64,000 bases of DNA from Pelagirhabdus alkalitolerans (GTDB taxonomy: Bacteria; Bacillota; Bacilli; Bacillales; Amphibacillaceae). A program made the position numbers and the translations under genes. Shown piece after piece: positions 44,807-54,507 of this stretch. The notes below the pieces were generated by a model. The model had not been told where the DNA came from and searched no databases. It saw only the letters and a list, made by a program, of their open reading frames with translations. The DNA lies in the NCBI RefSeq assembly GCF_900096905.1, contig NZ_FMYI01000008.1, positions 37,047-101,046 on the forward strand, written 5' to 3'. Every line of letters begins with the position of its first letter. Within the stretch, counting starts at the first letter, position 1.

Positions 44807-45628
44807 ATGAAGAATAAAAAAAGAATAAAAACATTGTTAATCTACCTAATAATGCTTTTTTTCACTGTCATAACGATTGGTCCATTTATATTCACGTTAC
44901 TCATTTCATTAAAAGGAGCTCAAGAAGGCATATTTACAACCGTATTGCCACAAGATCCTACATTGAGTAATTACGTAGATGCGTTTAGAGGCGCAAATTT
45001 TGGAGCATTTCTTCTAAACACAGCGATTGCAACAGGACTCGCGGTTCCATTGAATATATTGTTTTGTAGTTTAGCAGCTTACCCGCTAGCTAGAATGGAT
45101 TTTAGGGGGAAGACATTAGCACTAACTGTTATTATATCAACGATGGCGGTTCCTTTTCAGCTATTTATGGCGCCCTTATTTCAATTAACGGGTGACCTAG
45201 GGTTGCGTAATTCATATTTAGGTTTAATTGTTCTTCAAGTTGGTACTGCCTTTGGTATTTTCCTAGTGCGTCAAGCATATTTAACCATCCCAAAAGCTTT
45301 AGAAGAATCGGCTTACATTGATGGTGCGAATATATTTCAAGTTTGGTTTAGAGTCGTACTCCCAATGATAAAACCGACGTTAATTACACTTGGTATTTAT
45401 ACGTTTACATTCACATGGGGGGATTACTTATGGCCATTATTAAATACAACCAACAGTGATATGTATACGTTATCTATAGGGTTGGCTCAGTTATCGCAAA
45501 GTTTCTCTGGTGCCAATATGAAATTAATTAGTGCTGCATCATTAATGACCACAATTCCTTCAATTTTCATCTTCATTTGGTTACAAAGATATTTTGTTGG
45601 AACAACTTCTGGGGCAGTGAAAGGTTAA
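44807..45628 (+). CDS. Sugar ABC transporter permease, MalG/UgpE-like
   Basis: A 273-aa inner membrane permease with six hydrophobic segments and the coupling-loop signature EESAYIDGANIFQVWFRVVLP. It forms the second half of the CUT1 import channel with the preceding gene. An AGGAGG site lies just before the ATG. The stop is 29 bases before the ROK-RpiR fusion gene. Confidence 0.92.
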   Translation: MKNKKRIKTLLIYLIMLFFTVITIGPFIFTLLISLKGAQEGIFTTVLPQDPTLSNYVDAFRGANFGAFLLNTAIATGLAVPLNILFCSLAAYPLARMDFRGKTLALTVIISTMAVPFQLFMAPLFQLTGDLGLRNSYLGLIVLQVGTAFGIFLVRQAYLTIPKALEESAYIDGANIFQVWFRVVLPMIKPTLITLGIYTFTFTWGDYLWPLLNTTNSDMYTLSIGLAQLSQSFSGANMKLISAASLMTTIPSIFIFIWLQRYFVGTTSGAVKG

Positions 45629-45657
45629 GACGACTATTAAGAATGTAGGTGTATAAA

Positions 45658-47340
45658 ATGAGAGAATTTCTAACAGTTGATATTGGTGGAACATTAACAA
45701 AATATGGTGTTATAAATGAGGATGGCGAGCTTTTAGAAAGTAATGAAATGCTGACCCGCGCTGAAAAAGGCGGACCATACATTTTAGAAAAAGTAAAAGA
45801 AATAGGCGATGAATATCTCAAAAACTATGAACTTAAAGGTGTTTGTATTAGTACGGCAGGTCAAGTGGATTCCAGACAAGGCAAAATCATATACGCGCTT
45901 CCAGAAATCATTCCGAATTATACAGGCATGATGCTTAAAGAAGAGCTAGAAACGCACTTTAGTTTACCAGTTGAAGTTGAGAATGATGTCAATTGTGTGG
46001 GGCTAGCAGAATCATGGTTAGGGATCGGTAAAGATGCGAAAAGCTTATTTTGTTTGACGATTGGAACGGGAATTGGTGGAAGCTATATTTTAGACAATCA
46101 ACTTCACACAGGCCATCATTATTCAGCAGGTGAAATTGGTTATATTCCAATTGAGGGCGATCAGTTTCAAAATATTGCGTCAACGAAAAGCTTAATCCGA
46201 AATGTTGCACTTAAAAAAGGGTTGTACCCATCACAGTTAGATGGGAAAGCCATTTTCGAAAAGGCACATCAAGGTGATGAAATTTGTATTGAAGCGATAG
46301 ATGAACTTATTAGTAATTTATCAAAAGGTATTGCAACCATTATCTATATGATGAATCCGGAAATGGTCGTTATTGGAGGAGGTATTTCCCACCAAAAAGA
46401 ATACCTTTATCCTAGAATAATGGAGAACTTAGAAAAAGATTTAATCCCGGATCTGTTGGAAGTAACCAAAATTGACTTCGCAAGTAATTTAAATAATGCA
46501 GGGTTAGTTGGGGCTCTACGAAATTTTTTGATCCAAGAAACATTACATCCCTTGAACAAAATCATTACAGCAATTGAGTCGACACGACATAAATTAACAA
46601 AAGGCGAGAATAATATCGCAGATTTTGTTATTAATAATTTATCTGAAGTGCCCAATTTGACCATTTCAGAAATGGGAAAAAAAATTAAAGTAGCCGAAGC
46701 TTCGATTAGCCGATTTTGCAAAAAGGTTGATATAGGAACTTACAATAATTTACGGATTTTAGCGAGTAAAGCGAGTGTCAGTAAACGTAAGGTTGAGGAA
46801 GCTGCAGAAGGTGATGGGAATTCAGTTAAAGATGTATACAAAAAAATGATCGACCGATTTGATGATTTGCATGCATCAAAGGAGCTGCATAAATTAGCTC
46901 AAATCATTGATCACTCAAACCGAATATTTATCATTGGGACACCTGAAATTAAGGTGGAACTTGAAATGCTAGTGAATCGACTTTTAGATTTGGGCATTGA
47001 TGTTCAAGCCTTTACAGAGCGCGATCAAATTGATCAATCTAAAAAAATTGTGCATGCTGACATCGATGTAGTTGGTGTGAGTATTTCTGGTTATGACAAG
47101 GAAATCGTTGATTATATGAAGCAAATTGACCCTTCTGTTCCAACAGCTTGTATAACAAGTCAATCAGATTCACCAGTGGCACGATCGGTAAATGAGGTGT
47201 TTATAACACCTTTAATAGAAATCAATCAATTCGTCTGCGCGAAAGAATTCACATTATATTATTTTATTGATTTACTATTACAAAACTTAAAAACCAAAAA
47301 GACTTCTCATATAGATGCAGTCATTGAGCAAGCAAAATAA
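45658..47340 (+). CDS. ROK kinase - RpiR/SIS regulator fusion protein
   Basis: A 560-aa two-part protein. Residues ~1-300 are a ROK kinase (VDIGGTLTKYG; VENDVNCVGLAESWLG; TGIGGSYI), but the usual CxCGxxGCxE zinc motif is missing. Residues ~305-385 hold an RpiR-type helix-turn-helix (NLTISEMGKKIKVAEASISRFCKKV), and ~400-555 a SIS sugar-phosphate-binding domain (RIFIIGTPEIKVELEML, DVVGVSISGYDKEIV). The frame is continuous with no stop. One chain may phosphorylate a sugar and sense the product through SIS to control the operon. The ATG at 45658 is preferred to GTG 45649, though its ribosome site (AGGTG) is weak. The target sugar may be ManNAc, inferred from nanE. Confidence 0.88.
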   Translation: MREFLTVDIGGTLTKYGVINEDGELLESNEMLTRAEKGGPYILEKVKEIGDEYLKNYELKGVCISTAGQVDSRQGKIIYALPEIIPNYTGMMLKEELETHFSLPVEVENDVNCVGLAESWLGIGKDAKSLFCLTIGTGIGGSYILDNQLHTGHHYSAGEIGYIPIEGDQFQNIASTKSLIRNVALKKGLYPSQLDGKAIFEKAHQGDEICIEAIDELISNLSKGIATIIYMMNPEMVVIGGGISHQKEYLYPRIMENLEKDLIPDLLEVTKIDFASNLNNAGLVGALRNFLIQETLHPLNKIITAIESTRHKLTKGENNIADFVINNLSEVPNLTISEMGKKIKVAEASISRFCKKVDIGTYNNLRILASKASVSKRKVEEAAEGDGNSVKDVYKKMIDRFDDLHASKELHKLAQIIDHSNRIFIIGTPEIKVELEMLVNRLLDLGIDVQAFTERDQIDQSKKIVHADIDVVGVSISGYDKEIVDYMKQIDPSVPTACITSQSDSPVARSVNEVFITPLIEINQFVCAKEFTLYYFIDLLLQNLKTKKTSHIDAVIEQAK

Positions 47341-47358
47341 GGTAAGGAGTTCGATTAG

Positions 47359-48897
47359 ATGAGATGTGCTTATGTTCCGATCGATGAAAGGCCTTGTAAC
47401 ACACGTCTAATTGATCAGCTCGTTGCAACGAATGATCAATTAGATATTCTTACGGTTGAAAAGTCGATGTTAGGCTATAAGAAAAAAAGAGCCAATACGC
47501 AAAAGATTTGGGATTGGTTATTCCAAATCGAACAAGTTGATGGTATGGTTCTGAGTGCTGAAATGCTGCTTTATGGTGGATTAATCCCTTCAAGAATTCA
47601 TGAACTAAGTGAAGAGGACCAAGATCAATTTGAAAAAAATATGAGACGCTTAAAAGAAAAAAATCCTCATACGAAAATGTATGCATCGTCCATTATTATG
47701 CGTACACCTCAGTACAGTTCATCAGATGAAGAACCGGACTATTACGCGGATTTTGGTTATGAATTATTTACACGTGCGTACTTACAAGATAAAAAGAATC
47801 GAGAATATTTAACAACAGAAGAAATAGATCAACTTGATGAGTTTGTGCGTAAGCTTCCGGAAGACATTGTCTCGGATTATGAGTCGAGACGCGCATTTAA
47901 CTCAAGCGTTAACGAGTTGATGTTAACCTTGTTAGCTGAAGGCATAATCGATACACTGGTCATTCCACAAGATGATAGTGCGGAATACGGTTATACAGCG
48001 ATTGATCAAAAGAAAGTGCTGCGTAAAATTGCCGAACTAAACTTAGAGAGTCAAGTACTCATGTACCCGGGATCAGATGAAGTGGGCAGCACCTTAGTGA
48101 CACGCTTTTTTAACGATCAATCAAAACAAACGCCGACCGTCGCTGTTGAATGGAGTAGTACATTAGGTCCAAGTTTGATTCCGATGTATGAAGACCGCCC
48201 TTTTAATGAAACGTTAAAACGCCATATTCGAGCGATTGGTGCCAAACAAATCGATGATAAACCTCAAGCGGATATTGTGCTGTTTTATAATGTCCCAGGA
48301 AAAAATATGCAAGAATCATGGGATCAATTCACAGCAAAAGATCCAACTTATGATGCGTTTAGAGAAATGGTCACCTTTGTCGATCGAATTGAAGAAGCGA
48401 TCGAATCCGGTTATCGGGTTGCTATAGCCGACTGTGCTTATAGTAATGGTGGCGATTATGTGCTGCTTAAACTATTAGATGAGCGGTGTTTGATCCCTAA
48501 GGTAGTATCTTATAAGGGTTGGAACACAAATGCTAATACATTAGGTACGACACTCGCCCAAGGTATACTTGCAACACAAACGCAAAGCCGAGCGATTGAT
48601 CAAAATCTTTATTACCATGTATTAGATGATTTTCTTTATCAGGCCATTATTAGAAAAGACATCACCGATCACGTGTTACCTCAATGTCAGTTAACGTATT
48701 TTGACTTAAAAGATCACAAACGTATGATTAATCAAATGATCGATCAACGATTAGTTGAAGAACATAAGAAATACTTGCCTAATCATTACAAAGCGACAAA
48801 AGCCTATAAGGTAACATCTGATTCCCCATGGAACCGGATGTTTGAGGTAGACTTCATGATCACAGATACAAACGAGAGAAGTGGAGGCGTTGAATGA
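47359..48897 (+). CDS. DUF4127 family protein
   Basis: A 512-aa cytoplasmic protein with the DUF4127 hallmarks: PIDERPCNTR near the N-terminus, EMLLYGGLIPSR, PQDDSAEYGYTA, MYPGSDEVGSTLVTRFF, and the late YKGWNTNANTLGT. No biochemical role is established for the family. It often occurs in glycan catabolic operons of Firmicutes; here it lies between a kinase-regulator fusion and an FAD oxidoreductase and overlaps the latter by four bases. Conserved Asp, Glu, His and Arg residues suggest an enzyme. An AAGGAG site precedes the ATG. Confidence 0.9.
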   Translation: MRCAYVPIDERPCNTRLIDQLVATNDQLDILTVEKSMLGYKKKRANTQKIWDWLFQIEQVDGMVLSAEMLLYGGLIPSRIHELSEEDQDQFEKNMRRLKEKNPHTKMYASSIIMRTPQYSSSDEEPDYYADFGYELFTRAYLQDKKNREYLTTEEIDQLDEFVRKLPEDIVSDYESRRAFNSSVNELMLTLLAEGIIDTLVIPQDDSAEYGYTAIDQKKVLRKIAELNLESQVLMYPGSDEVGSTLVTRFFNDQSKQTPTVAVEWSSTLGPSLIPMYEDRPFNETLKRHIRAIGAKQIDDKPQADIVLFYNVPGKNMQESWDQFTAKDPTYDAFREMVTFVDRIEEAIESGYRVAIADCAYSNGGDYVLLKLLDERCLIPKVVSYKGWNTNANTLGTTLAQGILATQTQSRAIDQNLYYHVLDDFLYQAIIRKDITDHVLPQCQLTYFDLKDHKRMINQMIDQRLVEEHKKYLPNHYKATKAYKVTSDSPWNRMFEVDFMITDTNERSGGVE

Positions 48898-50492
48898 TGA
48901 CTCAATATACAGCAGATATTGCTGTTATCGGCGGGAGCTTTGGAGGTTGTATTGCAGCAATATCAGCTGCCAAGTCGGGTAAAACCGTCATGCTCACAGA
49001 AGAAACGGATTGGATAGGCGGTCAAGTGACAAGTCAAGGCGTGCCTCCCGATGAACATCAATGGATCGAAACAACGGGTTGCACGGATAGCTACCGGTTA
49101 TTTCGTGATCACGTACGTCAATACTATAAAGATCACTATCCACTGACAGACGAAGCGACCGCGAACCCTGCGCTTAATCCAGGAAAGGCGTGGGTGTCGC
49201 GTATTAGCCACGAGCCTAAAGTTGCTTTAAAGGTTTTGGAATCGATGATGGCACCTTACATCAATAGTGGAAAATTAACGATTTTCTACCATACAAAACC
49301 TGAATCTCTTTCTAAGGCTGAAGGGAAAATTACATCATTAGATTTGATAAATATAGAGAATCATGAATCGTTAACCATTCAAGCCAATTACTTTTTAGAT
49401 GCCACGGATACAGGCGAATTACTACCACTTGCTGGTGTAGCTTATCATTCTGGAGCTGAATCATACGATGACACACATGAAAAACACGCACCAGAAGTAG
49501 CAGACCCAAATGACACACAAGCCTTTACCTACGTTATCCCGATTGATTATGTAGAAGGTGAAAATGATACAATCGATCGACCTGAACAGTACGATTTTTG
49601 GAAAAATTATATCCCGAAGAATCATACACACTCACTTTTAAGTTGGTTTGTAGGAAATAAAAGTGACCCGACCCCTCAAAAGCAATTTACGCTGTTTGAA
49701 AACGATCAATCGATACCTGATTTATTTTCGTATCGACGCGTGATGGCAACAAGCATTTTAGCTAATCCAATTTATGACGGTGATGTGTCCTTAATCAATT
49801 GGCCTCAAAATGATTATTTTTTAGGTTCGATTATTGATGTTGATAAAAGGACGTATTCAGAACACATAGAAAATGCAAAGCAACTGAGTTTATCACTTGT
49901 GTATTGGTTGCAAACCGAAGCAGAACGTTTAGATGGTGGTTTCGGTTATCCTGGTATTCGTCTGAGAAAAGATGTGTTTGATACAGAAGATGGTTTAGCA
50001 AAATATCCTTATATACGTGAATCTAGACGGATAAAGGCCGCCTGCATGATTACAGAAGACATGGTCAGTAAAGAAACAGGCAATGTTGACGGGATTTATC
50101 ATCATGAAGATACTGTAGGGATTGGCTGTTATCATTTAGATTTACACACAACGGCAACGAGCATGAGCGCATTGTATGTGCCCTCGTATCCTTATGAGAT
50201 TCCGTTAGGCGCATTTATTCAAGAGGAACTATCGAACCTTCTACCAGCCTGTAAAAACATAGGCACGACACATATCACAAACGGCTGTTATCGATTACAC
50301 CCGACAGAATGGAATATAGGAGAGGTTGCCGGTTATTTAGCGGCCTATTCAATGCAACATGGTTATACGCCTCTCGAAATCTATCAAAATAAAGACACGT
50401 TAAAAAACTTTCAGCGTTATTTAGTCGAACAAGGTGTACAGATTAGGTGGCCTGAATATGTTGAGAAAGAAGTACACGACCCAATAAAGTAA
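48894..50492 (+). CDS. FAD-dependent oxidoreductase
   Basis: A 532-aa flavoprotein of the FAD_oxidored type. The N-terminal dinucleotide-binding motif is DIAVIGGSFGGCIAAISAA, followed by EETDWIGGQVTSQG, and the late FAD-contact region reads NIGTTHITNGCYRLHPTEWNIGE. No signal peptide is present, so it is cytoplasmic. Coupling to the DUF4127 gene (ATGATG overlap) and position before an alpha-mannosidase suggest it oxidises a sugar or sugar derivative from the imported glycan; the substrate is not predictable. Confidence 0.88.
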   Translation: MMTQYTADIAVIGGSFGGCIAAISAAKSGKTVMLTEETDWIGGQVTSQGVPPDEHQWIETTGCTDSYRLFRDHVRQYYKDHYPLTDEATANPALNPGKAWVSRISHEPKVALKVLESMMAPYINSGKLTIFYHTKPESLSKAEGKITSLDLINIENHESLTIQANYFLDATDTGELLPLAGVAYHSGAESYDDTHEKHAPEVADPNDTQAFTYVIPIDYVEGENDTIDRPEQYDFWKNYIPKNHTHSLLSWFVGNKSDPTPQKQFTLFENDQSIPDLFSYRRVMATSILANPIYDGDVSLINWPQNDYFLGSIIDVDKRTYSEHIENAKQLSLSLVYWLQTEAERLDGGFGYPGIRLRKDVFDTEDGLAKYPYIRESRRIKAACMITEDMVSKETGNVDGIYHHEDTVGIGCYHLDLHTTATSMSALYVPSYPYEIPLGAFIQEELSNLLPACKNIGTTHITNGCYRLHPTEWNIGEVAGYLAAYSMQHGYTPLEIYQNKDTLKNFQRYLVEQGVQIRWPEYVEKEVHDPIK

Positions 50493-50514
50493 TGATAAAT
50501 AAGGACGTGACATT

Positions 50515-53500
50515 ATGTTTTTCGAATTAGATAAATTTCAAGCAAGGTTAAGGGAATTAAATGACTATAGGATGTTGGAAACAACACCGATTGGTCATTT
50601 CTTTTATCAACCTGACCAAGAGGGTCGTAACGGTACGTATCCTCCTAAATCATATGCCGATCAAACATTATCAATCGGTGAACGGTGGAGAGGGAGAGAT
50701 GCGTATGTCTGGTTAAATACGACCGTGACACTTCCACCGTCCAAAGAAGATTGCAAAGTTGTCGGTTATTTTGATCTTGGTAAGACAGCCGAGGGTAATA
50801 GTGCAGGTTTTGAGTCTCTTATGTTTATTGATCAAAAACCGTTCCACGGTGTTGATAGCAACCACAAAGAAGTCCTGCTTCCTCCTGATAAACTAGGTAA
50901 GCCTGTTCGACTTGACTTTCGATTATGGTCGGGACTAGAAGGAGGCGGTGTGAAGGTTGAGCAAGAACATCGTCTAAATGCTGCTTTAATCGGTTATTTG
51001 CATTTACCAACCGATCAATTTTATTGGCAAATGCGTGCGATTTATGAACTGTTAGTATTAGAAGAAGAAACCAACCCCGTTTATTACCCTCTGGTTCAAG
51101 CGGTTGAAAGTGCGCTTAAAAAAATAGATTGGCGTAACCCAGGGTCAGCACTTTTTTATACAAGCATGAAAGAAGCGTATACAGATCTGTCGGGCTCACT
51201 TAAAGAACTCAACCAAACACACCCAGTCAAGATCGTGTCTGTCGGTCATACACATATTGATGTTGCTTGGCTGTGGCAATTGAAGCATACGCGAGAAAAA
51301 TCAGCACGTTCTTTTTCTACGGTGTTAGCCTTGATGGAGGAATATCCAGAGTATTTATTCCTGCAAACACAACCACAACTATATGATTATTTGAAACAAG
51401 ACTATCCAGACATTTATGCCAACATTAAGCGTAAAGTTGCTGAAGGCCAGTGGGAAGTAGGCGGTGGTATGTGGCTAGAAGCGGATTGTAATATCCCCTC
51501 AGGTGAATCACTCGTCCGCCAATTCTTATTCGGCTATCATTTCTTAAAAGATGAATTTAATGTAGAGTCAAAGTATTTATGGTTACCCGATGTATTTGGT
51601 TATAGCTGGGCGCTTCCTCAAATCTTGAAAAAAAGCGGCATTGATACGTTTATGACAACGAAAATTAGTTGGAGCCAGTACAACCGGATGCCGCACGATA
51701 CGTTTAATTGGAAAGGGATCGACGGTACAGAAATTCTGACCCACTTTATTACCACACCTGATAGTGGCGATTGGTGGTACTATACGTACAATGGTGAAAT
51801 GAACCCTAAAGCAGTCAAAGGCATGTGGGAGAACTATCGCAATAAAAACCTAAACCAAGAGCTTTTACTAGCTTATGGTTACGGAGATGGTGGCGGTGGT
51901 GTCAACCGAGACATGTTAGAGATGCAAAAAGCAATCAAACAGACACCAGGACTCCCAACCGTTGAAACGACGCGAGCAGATGACTATTTTAATCGACTAC
52001 AAGAAACAGTTGAACAAACCGATCAATATGTCCATACGTGGGATGGTGAATTGTATCTTGAGTATCACCGCGGAACGTATACAAGTCAAGCAGAAGTGAA
52101 AAAGAAAAACCGAGAATTAGAACTGAAACTAAAACATGTGGAGTGGTATCACACACTTAAAACGATTGAGAACAAATCGTTTGATACTTATCCTCAAGCT
52201 GATATTAACCAAGCTTGGAAGATTTTGTTGCGACACCAATTCCATGACATCATACCAGGCACCTCGATCGAAGAAGTGTATCAAGATACACGAGAAGAAT
52301 ATGAGCAGGTCGAACACTTGCTAGATCGTGCCTTAAACCATGACTCAGATTACACTCAGGGTGCCATGGCGATTTATAATGATGCTTCGTATGATCGGTC
52401 AAGCCTAGTCTTTTTACCAAATACAAAAGGCGATTGGATCTCAAACGGAAATAGTCATGTGATCGAATCACAACAAATGGCTGACGGTCAATTGCTTTAT
52501 GTGAAAAATGTACCATCTATGGGATACATCAAGCTAAATCCGGTTGAAAAAACAAACGATGAATCCGGTTCGCCTTTTGATTATGACAACCACGTGTTAA
52601 CAACGCCTTACTATCAGCTCACGTTTGATGAAAAAGGCCAAATTCAAGAACTGTTTGACCTTGAGCACAGGCGTGACGTGATCGCGCCGAAAGAATCAGG
52701 CAATGTGCTACAAGTGTTTGAAGATAAGCCCGTCCGTTATGATGCATGGGACATTGATCTTTATTATCAGCAGAAACAGTACGATGTAGAGTTAAGTCAA
52801 CCACTGACACTAGAGGATATGGGGCCGTTACAAGTGACCTTTAGTGTATCGTATCGCTATAATCAGTCATTGATCAAACAATACATTAAACTATATAAGC
52901 ACAGTCGCCGCATTGATTTTGAAACGACAGTCGACTGGCAGGAGCACCAACAATTACTGAAAGTATCCTTCCCAGTCAACGTTCGCTCAACAGAAGCCAC
53001 CTTTGATATTCAATATGGTAATGTTAAGCGACCGACGCATTGGAATACAAGTTGGGATCATGCGCGCTTTGAATCTGTCGGTCATCAATGGGCAGATCTC
53101 TCGGAAGGCAATTACGGTGTTGCCTTATTGAATGATTGTAAGTATGGCTACGATATAAAAGAGCATACGATGAGACTATCCTTGATCAAATCGGGTATTC
53201 ACCCTGACCCCGAAGCGGACCAAGGAACGCATCAATTCACTTACGCACTCATGCCACATGCTGACGATTGGTACAGAGGAAAAGTCGATCAAGAAGCGTA
53301 TGATTTAAATCAACCATTGCATGTTAAAGATCACGCGTTTAGTGATGATGCGTCAAAACGGTTGTTTTATCTCGATCACGATCGTGTCGTCATTGATGCT
53401 GTGAAAAAAGCAGAAAAAGAAGATGCTGTTATTGTACGTATGCACGAAAAGACTGGTTCTCATGTGATGACGCAACTTCTGAGTGATTTTGCGATTGAAC

Positions 53501-53619
53501 AGTGGACAGAAGTCGACCTTATGGAGCGTCCGATTCAAGATGACGTGATGACAGGTCCCATAAACGCGATGGTTCATCCATATGAAATTAAAACCTTTAA
53601 GATTTGGTTCACACGTTAA
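50515..53619 (+). CDS. Family 38 alpha-mannosidase
   Basis: A 1034-aa cytoplasmic glycosidase of GH38. The catalytic domain shows zinc ligands in GHTHIDVAWLW (His245, His247, Asp249), a second cluster EVGGGMWLEADCN, and the expected nucleophile Asp359 in LWLPDVFGYSW. The HQFHDIIPGTSIEEVY motif and a C-terminal beta-rich region complete the fold. No signal peptide is visible, so it acts on imported oligosaccharides. It cleaves alpha-mannosides or related sugars after uptake by the nearby CUT1 importer. Confidence 0.93.
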   Translation: MFFELDKFQARLRELNDYRMLETTPIGHFFYQPDQEGRNGTYPPKSYADQTLSIGERWRGRDAYVWLNTTVTLPPSKEDCKVVGYFDLGKTAEGNSAGFESLMFIDQKPFHGVDSNHKEVLLPPDKLGKPVRLDFRLWSGLEGGGVKVEQEHRLNAALIGYLHLPTDQFYWQMRAIYELLVLEEETNPVYYPLVQAVESALKKIDWRNPGSALFYTSMKEAYTDLSGSLKELNQTHPVKIVSVGHTHIDVAWLWQLKHTREKSARSFSTVLALMEEYPEYLFLQTQPQLYDYLKQDYPDIYANIKRKVAEGQWEVGGGMWLEADCNIPSGESLVRQFLFGYHFLKDEFNVESKYLWLPDVFGYSWALPQILKKSGIDTFMTTKISWSQYNRMPHDTFNWKGIDGTEILTHFITTPDSGDWWYYTYNGEMNPKAVKGMWENYRNKNLNQELLLAYGYGDGGGGVNRDMLEMQKAIKQTPGLPTVETTRADDYFNRLQETVEQTDQYVHTWDGELYLEYHRGTYTSQAEVKKKNRELELKLKHVEWYHTLKTIENKSFDTYPQADINQAWKILLRHQFHDIIPGTSIEEVYQDTREEYEQVEHLLDRALNHDSDYTQGAMAIYNDASYDRSSLVFLPNTKGDWISNGNSHVIESQQMADGQLLYVKNVPSMGYIKLNPVEKTNDESGSPFDYDNHVLTTPYYQLTFDEKGQIQELFDLEHRRDVIAPKESGNVLQVFEDKPVRYDAWDIDLYYQQKQYDVELSQPLTLEDMGPLQVTFSVSYRYNQSLIKQYIKLYKHSRRIDFETTVDWQEHQQLLKVSFPVNVRSTEATFDIQYGNVKRPTHWNTSWDHARFESVGHQWADLSEGNYGVALLNDCKYGYDIKEHTMRLSLIKSGIHPDPEADQGTHQFTYALMPHADDWYRGKVDQEAYDLNQPLHVKDHAFSDDASKRLFYLDHDRVVIDAVKKAEKEDAVIVRMHEKTGSHVMTQLLSDFAIEQWTEVDLMERPIQDDVMTGPINAMVHPYEIKTFKIWFTR

Positions 53620-53664
53620 CCATACGTTCTATTTAGATAAGAACACCTGATTGGAGGAATGACC

Positions 53665-54369
53665 ATGAATTTTTTGAACAAATTAAATGGCGGGAAATTA
53701 ATTGTTTCTTGCCAAGCCCTAGAAGGTGAGCCCTTGCACTCACCCGTTATTATGGGAAAGATGGCGCTTGCCGCTAAACAAGGTGGCGCTAACGGTATAA
53801 GAGCCAACTCCGTAGAAGATATTCAAGCGATTAAGAAAGAAGTCGACCTTCCTGTTATTGGGATCATTAAAAAAGATTATGAGGATTCATCAGTGTTTAT
53901 CACGGCAACTCTAGATGAAGTTAAGTTACTATTAGATTCAGACGTCGACATGATTGCCCTAGATGCTACGGATAGAAAACGTCCGAACAATGAAATTTTA
54001 GCATCAATCGTGCATTTCGTAAGAGAAAACGCTCCCAACATGGAGCTAATGGCAGATGTATCAACTTTAGAAGAAGCGATTGAAGCGGATCGATTAGGAT
54101 TTGATTGTGTATCGACAACGTTAGTCGGTTATACAGACGAAACGAAAGGTCAGTCACTGTTTGATCAAGATTTTCATATTTTAAGAGAAATGAAAGATAA
54201 AGTATCGATTCCTGTCGTTGCAGAAGGCAAACTTCAAACACCCGAATTGGCGCGGCAAGCTGTTGAAAAAGGGGCTGATTTTGTTGTGGTTGGTAGTGCA
54301 ATCACAAGGCCACAACTCATCACCCAAACATTTGAAAAAGCTATTCATCCATTCAGTGAACGCTCATAA
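53665..54369 (+). CDS. nanE: Putative N-acetylmannosamine-6-phosphate 2-epimerase
   Basis: A 234-aa TIM-barrel enzyme converting ManNAc-6-phosphate to GlcNAc-6-phosphate. Family motifs are LIVSCQALEGEPLHSP, GANGIRANSVEDIQAI, PVIGIIKKDY, MIALDATDRKRP and ADFVVVGSAITRP. The ATG at 53665 is chosen over 53659 because it is spaced six bases from GGAGGA. No sialic acid lyase (nanA) is nearby, so the pathway probably begins from ManNAc or a ManNAc-containing glycan. It ends the island operon before a terminator. Confidence 0.93.
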   Translation: MNFLNKLNGGKLIVSCQALEGEPLHSPVIMGKMALAAKQGGANGIRANSVEDIQAIKKEVDLPVIGIIKKDYEDSSVFITATLDEVKLLLDSDVDMIALDATDRKRPNNEILASIVHFVRENAPNMELMADVSTLEEAIEADRLGFDCVSTTLVGYTDETKGQSLFDQDFHILREMKDKVSIPVVAEGKLQTPELARQAVEKGADFVVVGSAITRPQLITQTFEKAIHPFSERS

Positions 54370-54384
54370 CTTATGTTTGATAGG

Positions 54385-54415
54385 ATCACCTGATCGATTG
54401 ATCGGGTGATTTTTT
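54385..54415 (+). terminator. Terminator after nanE
   Basis: ATCACCTGATC pairs with GATCGGGTGAT (one G-T) around GATT, followed by five T. Confidence 0.9.
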
Positions 54416-54507
54416 ATGGTTTTAAACCCTAAAATGGGAAAGGTTATCCGAATGGGATATCGGGTATACAGAAAAGACAAGTAACCAGATGTTGAGGAGG
54501 GATTTTT

